A stretch of 50,107 nucleotides of DNA from Lachnospiraceae bacterium (GCA_022796795.1 JAAWJI010000028.1:1-50107), one strand, 5' to 3'. Counted from the stretch's first letter, positions 9,111 through 17,845 are shown. Numbers and translations: made by a program. The notes: generated from the sequence alone by a model not told the origin.

Positions 9111-9180
9111 TTTTGTCATTGTGGACAGGACAAATGGGGATTACCATAGAAGCAGGACGGAAAGGAGGATGCAAAATTTA

Positions 9181-10140
9181 ATGGATATGACACTGGAGCA
9201 ATTATATCAGTACCAGGGGGTATCGCCCAAAGCAGCGGATTTTGAGGAGTTCTGGAGGGAGGCTTTGGAGGAGCTGGATCAGGTAGAGCCAAAGGCCAGG
9301 CTGGAGGAGGCGGATTTTTCCTGCCAGGGAGCCCAGTGCTTTAACCTGTTTTTCCGGGGTGTCCGGGGAGCTAGGATTCGGGCAAAATATCTTCGGCCTG
9401 TTACACCAGGGCCTAAGCCCTGCGTGCTGTTTTTTCACGGGTACAGCACAGACAGCGACGACTGGTTCGCAAAGCTGCCTTTTGTGCTGGGAAATATGTG
9501 CGTGGCTGCTCTGGACTGCCGGGGCCAGGGCGGAGGAATGAGCGAGGACAACGGAACCTACCAGGGGTATACTATCCGGGGGCATATTACCAGAGGCTTG
9601 GACGGGGATCCCCGGGACCTGCTTTACCGGCAGATTTTTCTGGATACGGTGGAGCTGGCCAGAATCGTTTCCGCATTTCCCGAGGTGGATGAAAACCGGC
9701 TGGGAACCTGGGGAACCTCCCAGGGGGGAGCTTTGTCCCTGGCCTGCAGCGCCCTGCACAAAAAGATCAAGCGGACCGTGGTGCAAAGTCCCTTTCTGTC
9801 CGATTATATGCGCAGCAAAGAGCTGGGGGTATATACCCTGTATGAGAATCCCTATTCTGAGATCGGCGAGTATTTCCGCAGGTTTGATCCCTGCCATGAG
9901 AGAGAGGAGGAGGTATTCAAAAAGCTTAGCTACATTGATGTGCATAATCTGGCGCCCTGGATTAAAAATCCGGTATTCTTCACCACGGGTCTGAAGGATG
10001 TGGTCTGCTATCCGTCTACTCAGTTTGCCGTGTACAACAATCTGGGAGGGGAAAAGGAGCTTCGGCTGTATCACGAATTTGGCCATGAGTTTATGCCCTA
10101 TTGGCAGGATTATGCCTTCAAATATCTACAAAAACTGTGA
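9181..10140 (+). CDS. Acetyl xylan esterase / cephalosporin-C deacetylase family (AXE1)
   Basis: Alpha/beta hydrolase of 319 residues from the chosen start. The nucleophile is S180 in GTSQGGAL, with D273 in GLKDVVCYP and H302 in EFGHEF completing the triad. An RGQGG motif and the FHGYSTDSDDW segment are typical of AXE1 deacetylases. An upstream GTG at 9121 and an ATG at 9169 are in frame, but AGGAGG at 9163-9168 is best placed for 9181 and the family starts near DMTLEQL. No signal peptide, so the likely role is cytoplasmic deacetylation of xylo-oligosaccharides or other acetylated sugars. Last gene of the catabolic run before a 205-nt gap. Confidence 0.9.
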   Translation: MDMTLEQLYQYQGVSPKAADFEEFWREALEELDQVEPKARLEEADFSCQGAQCFNLFFRGVRGARIRAKYLRPVTPGPKPCVLFFHGYSTDSDDWFAKLPFVLGNMCVAALDCRGQGGGMSEDNGTYQGYTIRGHITRGLDGDPRDLLYRQIFLDTVELARIVSAFPEVDENRLGTWGTSQGGALSLACSALHKKIKRTVVQSPFLSDYMRSKELGVYTLYENPYSEIGEYFRRFDPCHEREEEVFKKLSYIDVHNLAPWIKNPVFFTTGLKDVVCYPSTQFAVYNNLGGEKELRLYHEFGHEFMPYWQDYAFKYLQKL

Positions 10141-10345
10141 AAATCTGTAACAGTTCAGACAAGCTGCTCTGTCTGTTATGCCAATTTATAAAAAGTTTAA
10201 TTTGTCTAGGGGAAAGTATAATAATTTCATTTTATAAAAGATGAAATCTCGATATGCTGTAACTGTAGACTTATTTTGCGTACCATTCATCCAGAAGAGA
10301 GACGGCTGAATGGAGGGCATAGTTTGATTTCACAGGAGGTATGAG
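10141..10345 (+). promoter_or_regulatory. Regulatory gap before the binding-protein gene
   Basis: AT-rich gap with several inverted repeats: CAGACA/TGTCTG near its start, TTTCAT/ATGAAA in the middle, and CCATTCA (10283-10289) with TGAATGG (10307-10313). A TATAAT-like box lies near 10217 but has no clear -35 box. The last two repeats are possible operators for the AraC-type regulators upstream; this is inference. Confidence 0.35.
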
Positions 10346-12058
10346 ATGGGGAAAAGAAAACGAATGTTGGCCGCAGTATTTTCGTGGGTTTTGCTGACGT
10401 CGGCTCTGGGGGGATGTGCGGGAAAGCAGGAGATGGAGACGCCCGCACAGGCTCCGGCACAGTCCGGGGAAGAGACAGGGGGACAGGAGAATGGCTCCGG
10501 CCAGGATCTGTACATTATTGATGTCATGGCTCCCAATACGGTGATTGACAATTCCATGGATACGACCATAGGAAAGTATATTGCCGATGAATTTGGCATT
10601 GGTTTTAATTTTGTTGCCTATGCGGGAGACATCCAGGAAAAGCAGGCTCTCATGCTGGCCGGCGGGGATTACAATGAGATTCAGTATATGCAGTACCAGA
10701 ACGTGGTGCAGCAGTATGTGGATGCAGGGGCGCTGTTGAATCTGGACGACTACAAGGAGCTGCTTCCGGACTTCTATGAGCGCTTTGCGGATGTGATTCC
10801 CTACTGGCGTGCGGCTTCCAGGGACGGCGGCCTATACAAGTGGGAGACGCAGACGCCCAGGGAGGTGGATACCCAGCTTCCCCATCTGGACGTGATGGTA
10901 CGCACGGATGTGCTGGAATTTTATGGCTGGCCCAATCTGGTTACGGCCAGCGACTGGAAGGAATTTCTGACAAAGGCGGTAAAGGATTTTCCCACCACCT
11001 ATGACGGACAGGCTACGGTAGGCCTGACGGTGCCCATGGCGGAATCCTGGGGACTTCAGGGGGTGGTGCCCATCGGCTATGAGAAGGGCGAGACCTATGT
11101 GGCGGTTGGAAACGACTACTATACCTATAATACCCTTACGGAACAGTTTGAGGATTATCTGCTGAATCCGGAGGCCAGGGAATCCTTCCAGTTTTTCAAC
11201 GACCTGTATCAGGCCGGGATCCTGGACGAGGAGTGCTTTACGGATACGGCGGACATTACCCTGCAGAAAATGAGCTGTGGAGTGCCTGTGGCGGTCTGGT
11301 ATATGAGCTGGAACAACAAGGCGGCGAATCAGGCCCTGACAGAGGCGGGACATTCGGAGATGAGCTATATTGAAATGCCCTTCCAGCTGGACTCCCAGGC
11401 GGGACAGCCCTATTCCACGCCAGCTGTATATTCCTATCCCTATTTGTCCTTTGGCCTGACGAAAAACTGCAAGGACCCGGAACGCATTCTGAAATTCATC
11501 AACTGGTGCTGCACCGAGGAGGGACAGCTTCTGCTGCAGTCTGGAATCGAGGGCGTACACTATACGGTGGAGGACGGAAAGAGAGTGGCCACGGATCTGC
11601 GAATGCAGTGCACCACAGACGTGGAGACAGGCAAGAAGGAAGGCCTTATGGATATTCCTCCCATGGAGTGCCTGCCCTGCTGCATGACCTATGCCCAGGA
11701 CGGTCAGCCCTACAACCTGTACGATGAACAGGCCTATCGGGATGAGATCGGACTCAGCGAGCGGCAGAAAGAAGCCTACGAGGCCCTAGGCTGGACGAAC
11801 TCCAACCAGTGGTGGAAGGAGCACTTTAAGCCCGTGGATGTGGGATACGCCCAGTCCTGCGCCCTGGATACCACCAGCGATTTGGGAAAGGTGGGGGCCA
11901 AGATGGTGGAGACCCGGACCAAATATACGGCCAGCCTGATTATGGCGGAGAATTTTGAGACTGTGTGGGAGGAATTGATAGAAGAGTATGACAAGCTGGA
12001 TCATGAGACTGTCATTGACGCCATGAATGAAAACCTGGCGGCGTATACAGGGAAATGA
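10346..12058 (+). CDS. Extracellular sugar-binding lipoprotein (ABC solute-binding protein)
   Basis: 570-residue lipoprotein. The signal sequence has basic residues, a hydrophobic core and the lipobox ALGGC with lipidated C24, followed by an acidic, proline-rich tether. The mature part has the size and repeat-free alpha/beta composition of large oligosaccharide-binding proteins (family-1/LplA type), with many aromatic residues. AGGAGG lies 7 nt before the ATG. No ABC permease or ATPase for sugars is in the window, so it must work with a transporter encoded elsewhere or act as a sensor partner of the YesM-type kinase. A strong hairpin follows the gene. Confidence 0.88.
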   Translation: MGKRKRMLAAVFSWVLLTSALGGCAGKQEMETPAQAPAQSGEETGGQENGSGQDLYIIDVMAPNTVIDNSMDTTIGKYIADEFGIGFNFVAYAGDIQEKQALMLAGGDYNEIQYMQYQNVVQQYVDAGALLNLDDYKELLPDFYERFADVIPYWRAASRDGGLYKWETQTPREVDTQLPHLDVMVRTDVLEFYGWPNLVTASDWKEFLTKAVKDFPTTYDGQATVGLTVPMAESWGLQGVVPIGYEKGETYVAVGNDYYTYNTLTEQFEDYLLNPEARESFQFFNDLYQAGILDEECFTDTADITLQKMSCGVPVAVWYMSWNNKAANQALTEAGHSEMSYIEMPFQLDSQAGQPYSTPAVYSYPYLSFGLTKNCKDPERILKFINWCCTEEGQLLLQSGIEGVHYTVEDGKRVATDLRMQCTTDVETGKKEGLMDIPPMECLPCCMTYAQDGQPYNLYDEQAYRDEIGLSERQKEAYEALGWTNSNQWWKEHFKPVDVGYAQSCALDTTSDLGKVGAKMVETRTKYTASLIMAENFETVWEELIEEYDKLDHETVIDAMNENLAAYTGK

Positions 12059-12089
12059 ATTAGGACAAAGTAAAAAGATTTATGCAGGG

Positions 12090-12127
12090 GATACGGTGCA
12101 GCATTGAGGAAGATGCTGTGCCGTATC
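12090..12127. terminator. Hairpin between convergent genes, probably a bidirectional terminator
   Basis: GATACGGTGCAGCAT (12090-12104) pairs over 15 bp (two wobble pairs) with the segment at 12113-12127. It lies between the convergent binding-protein and CotH genes. The T-rich tails are weak on the plus strand and displaced on the minus strand. Confidence 0.6.
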
Positions 12128-12211
12128 TATATATACCTGCCATTATTCCGTAGGATTCACTTAAAATCCCCGACAAGGGCAAAGAAATGTTTCTTCCAGG
12201 CAATATGCCTG

Positions 12212-14428
12212 TTATGTGCCGCAGGAAGGCTTGGAAAAATACGTATAGTTGGACAACGCATTGGTATAATCCCCCCAGACGCTTCCTTCCGGATTGATCA
12301 GATATTCCCCGTTCTCATCCAGGGCCCGAACCTGAACCGTATTGAGGGCGTTCTCCTCCTGTCTAAGCGCACTGTCCGGAATGAAGCCTACGGCGGTTCC
12401 CTCCTGAAGCTCTGCCGTAAAGAAATGGGTTCCATTGACCTGGAAGGATATGGCGGTGCAGTCCGGGGAGGAACAGCGGACCCTTATCCCTGTCATATTT
12501 TCATAGGAGGCGGTGTCCGCGGGCTCCACCTGAAGGATCTCATCTGTAATGTAATAGCCCAGGGAGACGCGAAGGGATTCTACGGAGGAAAACTGCTCAT
12601 CCATCCAGGCAATGCGTTGCCCGATGAAATCCTTGAGAGAAAGGATACCCTCCTCAAATTTCTGGCCCTTAAAGGTTCCCATGCTGCCGCCCCATTTAGC
12701 ATCGTTGGCCTGAGCAGCGGTCCGGATTTGCTCTGCATAGGTGTCGATGAGTCCCCCGCGGCAGATCATGGCCTCGATTTCCGAATCCCGAATCTGCCAG
12801 TATTTCTCATAGACCCGTACCAGGAAATAGGGATCACGGATCAGATACCGATTCCACTGGACTGTTTGATAATAATTTTCACTTGCAAAGTATTCGTCTG
12901 TAGTCTGCCAGATTTCCGGCTCCCAGGTATCGATGGTAAAGGCGCTGTTTCCCCAGGCCCAGTCATAATCCCACACAGGACTCAGGTAGAAGGGTCCGTC
13001 AATATCCTTATAGAGATAGACACTGTTTTTCATGCTGTCCCAGTTTACCGTAAACTCGCAGACCAGAAAATTCACCAGCAGCGAATCAAAATCCACCAAC
13101 TCAGAATAATGGACTCCGTCATAGGCCGGCGCAGAAAAATAGACAGGCTCATACTGCACATCCCGCCGGGTGTATTCTCCGTACCAGTCAAACCAGCCCT
13201 GATCGAGCATCCGGTAGTGGGGAGATCCGTCGTGATAGGTAAAGTCCGTGTCATGAAAGGCGTATTCCAATGCCTGGATATAAGTGCGGGTATAAGCGTC
13301 CAGCTCCTCAAAGGTGTCCCCGGCAAGAGGCGTATTAAAATAGAGGGGAAGATCATAATGAGTCTTTAAATTTGCGTCAATGTGAAAAAAGTCCATCTCC
13401 AGAAGCATACCGCCGACAGGGTCTGGAAGCTGGTCGAAATCCAGATATTTCTCCAGGCGGTATTCTGTGGGAAGCTGCCGGTTATAGCTGTGGTTTATGC
13501 TTTTGAGACAGGGAAAATCAAAGGAGCGGGTTTTCATCCAGGAAAAATCCAAAAGCAGGTCGGTTTCTAGAAAAAGCGCTATGACCGGCTGTTCCTCTAC
13601 GGTGATCAGCTTTTGAGAGGCCAGATCCTGTGCAATCTGTTCTGCCGTCTCTTTAGCCGCATCCTCCCAGTCATAGATATTTACGCTGGTTTTATCAATC
13701 CGTACCTGCTGGCAGAGCTGGTATACGCCCTGATAGGTATCGTTGTAGATCAGAGTTACGTGCTGGGAATGCATTTGGGGGAGGGAACCGATCTGTTCCG
13801 CAAAATTGTAAACCAGCTTGTTTCTCAGCATGGTGGAGTCAAAGGCATTGGCCAGAAGCACCCAGTGTCTGGTCTCGGCAAGGCCCAGCAGATCAGTTTT
13901 TTCCTCCAGTCTCAGCTTAAAGGGCCGCTTGGGCAGGTCGCTGGTGGAATTTCCCCGGAGGCGGATCTGGGCCTCCCCATCATATAATTGGGAAGAGGGA
14001 TCGTATGCTTCGGATGTGAGCTTCATTTTGACCGGTACATAGCTTTCCCTCCCTACATCCTCATAGGCGGTGCCGCTTTCCAGGTACAATACAGGCAAAA
14101 TGCTGAAATAGAGGGAATCCTCATAGTATTCCCCATTCTTTAGTGTGACAGCGACCCGGATGAAATGCTCTGCATCTGCCAATGACGGGGTGTAGGGAAC
14201 CAGAGCGGATTCCCGAAGCGCCTCCTGCTCCCCCACATACCAGACGCAGCTTTTAATTTGGGTCCGTCTGATTCCTGTTGTTGACACAATAATGGGTTGT
14301 CCCGGAACAGCGGCGGACATGTCCAGAAAGACGCCCTTTCCGGTTTCTGCTCTGTGAATGTGAATCAACAGGCAACAGGAGAAAAAAATATATCCCAGGA
14401 GGACTCCCTCCTGTATCTTCTTTTGCAT
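12212..14428 (-). CDS. CotH-family protein, membrane-anchored, Ig-like N-terminal domain
   Basis: 738-residue protein of the CotH kinase family, atypical kinase-like proteins first known from spore coats and also common as secreted proteins in clostridia. A signal anchor (about 8-24) is followed by an Ig-like segment (about 35-110, WYVGEQEA...YTPS) and the CotH core, recognisable in QIRLRGNSTSDLPKRPFKLRL, WVLLANAFDSTMLRNKLVYNF, YQGVYQLCQQVRID and the late NWDSMKNSVYLYKD ... WDYDWAWGN block. A C-terminal beta-type domain of about 100 residues follows. It is divergent from another CotH-type gene. No spore-coat, polyphosphate-polymerase (VTC) or DUF4956 gene is adjacent. Substrate unknown; it probably acts at the cell surface. 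Confidence 0.87.
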   Translation of the reverse strand: MQKKIQEGVLLGYIFFSCCLLIHIHRAETGKGVFLDMSAAVPGQPIIVSTTGIRRTQIKSCVWYVGEQEALRESALVPYTPSLADAEHFIRVAVTLKNGEYYEDSLYFSILPVLYLESGTAYEDVGRESYVPVKMKLTSEAYDPSSQLYDGEAQIRLRGNSTSDLPKRPFKLRLEEKTDLLGLAETRHWVLLANAFDSTMLRNKLVYNFAEQIGSLPQMHSQHVTLIYNDTYQGVYQLCQQVRIDKTSVNIYDWEDAAKETAEQIAQDLASQKLITVEEQPVIALFLETDLLLDFSWMKTRSFDFPCLKSINHSYNRQLPTEYRLEKYLDFDQLPDPVGGMLLEMDFFHIDANLKTHYDLPLYFNTPLAGDTFEELDAYTRTYIQALEYAFHDTDFTYHDGSPHYRMLDQGWFDWYGEYTRRDVQYEPVYFSAPAYDGVHYSELVDFDSLLVNFLVCEFTVNWDSMKNSVYLYKDIDGPFYLSPVWDYDWAWGNSAFTIDTWEPEIWQTTDEYFASENYYQTVQWNRYLIRDPYFLVRVYEKYWQIRDSEIEAMICRGGLIDTYAEQIRTAAQANDAKWGGSMGTFKGQKFEEGILSLKDFIGQRIAWMDEQFSSVESLRVSLGYYITDEILQVEPADTASYENMTGIRVRCSSPDCTAISFQVNGTHFFTAELQEGTAVGFIPDSALRQEENALNTVQVRALDENGEYLINPEGSVWGDYTNALSNYTYFSKPSCGT

Positions 14429-14501
14429 GGATCTGTGAAAAATTCTGCGGCTTTTAATAGGTCATTACCCCTGTCTTATCTTTGGTTTTATGCTGACATT
14501 C

Positions 14502-14531
14502 AGTATATAAATGTTTTTTAATTTCCTGCAA
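14502..14531 (-). promoter_or_regulatory. Putative promoter of the minus-strand CotH gene
   Basis: On the minus strand TTGCAG (plus 14526-14531) and TATACT (plus 14502-14507) are 18 bp apart. The -35 box lies inside the left arm of the hairpin at 14525-14563, so the palindrome could serve as an operator. Confidence 0.45.
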
Positions 14532-14563
14532 TAGACAATGAGGCACCTTTTGTCTATTGCAGG
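14525..14563. promoter_or_regulatory. Perfect 14-bp inverted repeat between the divergent CotH genes
   Basis: CCTGCAATAGACAA (14525-14538) is exactly complementary to TTGTCTATTGCAGG (14550-14563) around an 11-nt loop. A run of eight T begins about 10 nt downstream. It may be a shared operator for both genes or a leader attenuator of the plus-strand gene. Confidence 0.6.
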
Positions 14564-14620
14564 GGGATTAAAATTTTTTTAAAATTTATGCCAAAGACGG
14601 AAAGAAAAGGCAGAAATAGA

Positions 14621-16282
14621 ATGTATAAGAGAAGGGATCGGTGGAGTGCGGTAATTCTGCTTTCCATACTGATGGTCATCACCTGCTTGTATTCTGCAAA
14701 GGAGAGCGCTGCCTATGGGGAGCAGGAAATTTATTTTTCTGTGGAAGACAGTTTCTGCGCCAAAGATCAGTGGCTGGAGCTTTCCACCATGCTGGATTCG
14801 GATATCTACTATACCATGGACGGAAGTGTGCCCACAGAGGAGTCCTGCTTGTATGAGGGGCCTATTCTGATGAAAGCTTATGAGGAGGTGGAAGCTGCCA
14901 CCATTCGGGCCATTGCCTATTATCAGGATGGCAGCGCCACGGACGTCTATACCAGGACCTATTTCCTGGGTAAGCAGGTAGAGGAGCGTTTTTCCACGAT
15001 TGTGGTGGCGATTTCCACAGATCCGGAGAATTTGTATGGATATGAAAACGGAATTCTGGTACCCGGGAAATTGCGGGATGATTACATAGCAGAAAATCCC
15101 GATGCGGAGATTACCCCCAGAACTCCGGCAAACTATAATTGGAGAGGCATGGAGGGAGAGCGGGAGGCCTATGTGGAAATGTGGGAGCCGGAGGGGACCT
15201 GCGTGGTTTCCCAGAATATGGGAATTCGTGTGAGCGGAGGTACCTCCCGGGCAGCGGACATGAAGTCTCTGCGTCTGATTGCCCGAAAGGAATACGGAAA
15301 ATCCCGCATTTTCTACGGGCTGTTTCCTGGTGCCAGGAGTGATGCAGGAAATACTGCCCTGGAGGAGTATAAGAAGGTGGTCCTGAGAAATCACGGAAAC
15401 GACCAGGGCTGGGGCTATCTGCGCAATGAGCTGGCCCAGCAGCTGGCAGCGGATGCGGGATTCCGGGATGCCCAGGCCTTCCGGCCGGCTGCTGTTTTTA
15501 TAAACGGAGAGTACTACGGCTTTGAATGGCTGGAGGAAAATTACGACGATGTCTATTTTCACACCCATTATGGAACCAGACAGGAGCAGGGACGCTGGCA
15601 GGTGTTTACCCCGCACCGGGGAAATGCCAATACAGCCTCGGAGGATGAGGCGGATATCCGGGCCGTGCTGGAGCTGAACGAAGTGTTTTCCTACAAGGAT
15701 CAGGATCTGCAGGACGATGAGGTGTTTGCCCGGCTTCAGGACATGCTGGATATAGAAAATTTTCTGCAGTACAGCGCCATAGAGCTGTACCTGTCTAATC
15801 CGGACTGGCCCAACAACAACTGCAAGGCATACCGCTGGTATTCCCGGACAGGAGATTATTCCAACCCCTGTGCAGACGGAAAATGGCGGTTTCTCCTGTA
15901 TGATGTGGATGTGGGCATGGCCCGGACAGATTCCTCAAAAGCAGCGAATCCTACGCTGGGAGAGGCTCTGGGATACCTGGAAAGTGGATGGGACCGGGAC
16001 ACTCCGCTCTTAAGGGCTGTGCTCCAGAGGGAGGATATGAGAGAACGTTTTACAGAAATCATGGAGGAGCTGATGGAAGGGGCCTTTTCTCCAGAACACG
16101 CAGGGGAGGTCATAGAGGAGATGGAGCGGGAGATAGAGGATGAGCTGGCCTTTTATGGGGGCGACAGCACCCGCTGGCAAGAGGAGCTTGAGAAGATCAG
16201 GGATTTTTTTGAGCAGCGTCCAAAGAACATGAGACAGGAGCTTCAAATGCTTTCGGAGTATTTTTTACAGGAAGAAGGTTGA
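14621..16282 (+). CDS. CotH-family protein with chitobiase-like C-terminal-type repeat
   Basis: 553-residue secreted or anchored protein. A hydrophobic signal segment (about 8-22) precedes a small beta domain (about 45-110) with SDIYYTMDGSVPTEES, the signature of CHB_HEX_C-type repeats. The CotH core follows, with GIRVSGGTSRAADMKSLRL, VVLRNHGNDQGWGYLRNELAQQL, FINGEYYGFEWLEENYDDVYF and the late DWPNNNCKAYRW...DGKWRFLLYDVDVGMA block. I prefer the ATG at 14621 because an AAGG lies 9-12 nt upstream; the in-frame ATG at 14588 has no ribosome site. Its architecture differs from the divergent neighbour's, so they are different CotH subfamilies and not a recent duplication. Confidence 0.85.
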   Translation: MYKRRDRWSAVILLSILMVITCLYSAKESAAYGEQEIYFSVEDSFCAKDQWLELSTMLDSDIYYTMDGSVPTEESCLYEGPILMKAYEEVEAATIRAIAYYQDGSATDVYTRTYFLGKQVEERFSTIVVAISTDPENLYGYENGILVPGKLRDDYIAENPDAEITPRTPANYNWRGMEGEREAYVEMWEPEGTCVVSQNMGIRVSGGTSRAADMKSLRLIARKEYGKSRIFYGLFPGARSDAGNTALEEYKKVVLRNHGNDQGWGYLRNELAQQLAADAGFRDAQAFRPAAVFINGEYYGFEWLEENYDDVYFHTHYGTRQEQGRWQVFTPHRGNANTASEDEADIRAVLELNEVFSYKDQDLQDDEVFARLQDMLDIENFLQYSAIELYLSNPDWPNNNCKAYRWYSRTGDYSNPCADGKWRFLLYDVDVGMARTDSSKAANPTLGEALGYLESGWDRDTPLLRAVLQREDMRERFTEIMEELMEGAFSPEHAGEVIEEMEREIEDELAFYGGDSTRWQEELEKIRDFFEQRPKNMRQELQMLSEYFLQEEG

Positions 16283-16355
16283 AATTTTTTCAAAGTGGCG
16301 ATATGATTTTATAAAGTAAAGAAATAAGCACAGGGATAGGGGAGGACCGTATTTT

Positions 16356-16952
16356 ATGGCAAATTTTACGAAAAAGGCTATCCTGCAGGTTTTTGAGGAA
16401 ATGCTGAATCAGATGCCTTTTGAGAAAATAACCGTATCGGCTCTTGTGGTAAAATGTGGGATAAGCTCCAACACCTTTTACTATCACTACAGGGATATTT
16501 ATGACTTATTGGATGCCTGGATGCTTATGAAAAGAGAACAGCTCAGGAAAGAGACAGAGGGTTTGAAGGGGTGGCCGGCCAGCCTGAAGGTGGAACTCCA
16601 TTATGTACAGGAACATCCGAAGCTGGTATATCATATTTTAGACTCCATTTCCCGGGAACGGCTGGAACGCTTTATTTTCGGGTCGGTGGAGCATCTCTTC
16701 TATGAGGATGTAAAAACACACGCGGATGGGACGGAGGTTCCGGATGAGGTTCTGCGGGCGATTGCCAGCTTTTGCTGCTATTCCTTCCTGGGATTTCTCC
16801 TGAAATTTATCTGGGGACAGATGGAGGCGGATGTGGATGCTTCTGTTGACGGACTCAGCTTTATTTTTGCCGGGATCATAGAAAGTGTGATAGAAAAGAT
16901 ACAGAAGGGGGAGACCGATAAGTTTATGGAGAGAATTCTCCATATAGAATAA
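16356..16952 (+). CDS. TetR-type regulator, DhaS-like
   Basis: 198-residue regulator. The N-terminal TetR helix-turn-helix (about 8-55) ends in the recognition-helix segment SNTFYYHYRDIYDLL. The C-terminal ligand-binding half is of the TetR_C_8 type, typical of DhaS-like regulators, and ends in a long amphipathic helix. GGGGAGGA lies 9 nt before the ATG. It sits 73 nt after the CotH gene in the same direction, so it may be read from the same transcript. A similar but clearly distinct regulator follows at 17102. The effector is not predictable. Confidence 0.85.
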   Translation: MANFTKKAILQVFEEMLNQMPFEKITVSALVVKCGISSNTFYYHYRDIYDLLDAWMLMKREQLRKETEGLKGWPASLKVELHYVQEHPKLVYHILDSISRERLERFIFGSVEHLFYEDVKTHADGTEVPDEVLRAIASFCCYSFLGFLLKFIWGQMEADVDASVDGLSFIFAGIIESVIEKIQKGETDKFMERILHIE

Positions 16953-17101
16953 ACGCATTTTATTTGGATAAATATCCGGATTTCCTCAAAATTTGCGCAT
17001 TTTTCCTGATTTCTCCTATTTTAGGGGAAACAGTGGATTTTCTCCGTATTCAAAATTCTAAGCGCTCCGTATACTATTAGGTATGAATTCGGAGGTGTCT
17101 T

Positions 17102-17650
17102 ATGAACCAGACACAAAGGGAAATCAGCAATGCGTTCTGGAAGCTTTTGGAGGAAAAGCCCTATCGAAGGATTACGGTAAGGGATATTGTAGAGCGCTGC
17201 CATTTGAACCGAAATACCTTTTATTATCATTTTCAGGACATTCCGGCTCTGGCGGAGTTTTCGGTGAAGGCCTGGGTGGATCAGGCCCTCCAGAAGAACT
17301 GGGAAGCGGAGGCGCCTGCAGGGGCTGTGATCCATATGGCCCGGGAGGCATCCAGGCGCAGAAATGCCCTGATGCACATTTACCGTTTTTCCCGCCGGGA
17401 GGACTTTATTCGGTATCTATATGAGATCAGCCTGTATGTTGTCAGGTCCTATGCAGAATATGCTCCCCAAAAGAAGCTCTGCCCGGAGGATTCCAATGAT
17501 TTCGAAAAAATATCTCAATGTATCCTGGCAGGCGTTGCTCTGGATTGGCTGGACACAGGGGGAGGCTATGATCTGGCTGAATTTTTTCTTAAAATCGGCG
17601 TGTATTTCTCAGTTCTTTCAAAATTTAATGGCTGGAAAGATGCGGAATGA
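17102..17650 (+). CDS. TetR-type regulator, DhaS-like (second)
   Basis: 182-residue TetR-fold regulator. The helix-turn-helix is at about 5-50 with RNTFYYHFQDIPALAEF, nearly the same recognition segment as its neighbour, but the C-terminal domain is diverged (AREASRRRNALMHIYRFSRREDFIRYL). GGAGG lies 7 nt before the ATG, and a TATACT box is at about 17070. The structured repeat A begins at the first base after the stop codon. The shared recognition helix suggests the two regulators may read related operators. Confidence 0.85.
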   Translation: MNQTQREISNAFWKLLEEKPYRRITVRDIVERCHLNRNTFYYHFQDIPALAEFSVKAWVDQALQKNWEAEAPAGAVIHMAREASRRRNALMHIYRFSRREDFIRYLYEISLYVVRSYAEYAPQKKLCPEDSNDFEKISQCILAGVALDWLDTGGGYDLAEFFLKIGVYFSVLSKFNGWKDAE

Positions 17651-17826
17651 AAGTTTAACCCGTCCGTTCAGCCCGCGCCCATTCGCAAAACGCGCTTTCA
17701 GCGCTTCCCGCTGCTAACGCAGCTCTTTTTGCTCATAAACGGGCGCTCCCTCAGAACACAGCCTGCACATCAAATTCGTGCAAGCACGATTTGCCGCACA
17801 AACTGTGTTCTGGCTGAACTTTTTTA
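17651..17826 (+). repeat. Structured interspersed repeat, copy A
   Basis: Starts right after the TetR stop codon and ends in TGAACTTTTTT. Nested stems: GCGCCC (17675-17680)/GGGCGC (17741-17746), GCAAAA (17685-17690)/TTTTGC (17727-17732), GCGC (17692-17695)/GCGC (17701-17704), GCTG (17710-17713)/CAGC (17720-17723), and AGAACACAG (17753-17761)/CTGTGTTCT (17803-17811) enclosing a CGTGC/GCACG hairpin. The last stem plus the T run could terminate transcription. The ends form an imperfect terminal inverted repeat (AAAGTTTAACC / AAAGTTCAGCC). Nearly identical to copy C. Confidence 0.85.
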
Positions 17827-17845
17827 ATAAAATCTCGGAAATCCC

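Noticed and set aside
12104..13369. Plus-strand open frame inside the CotH gene
   Set aside because: It lies antisense to a protein with clear CotH motifs, and its peptide is low in family-like features.
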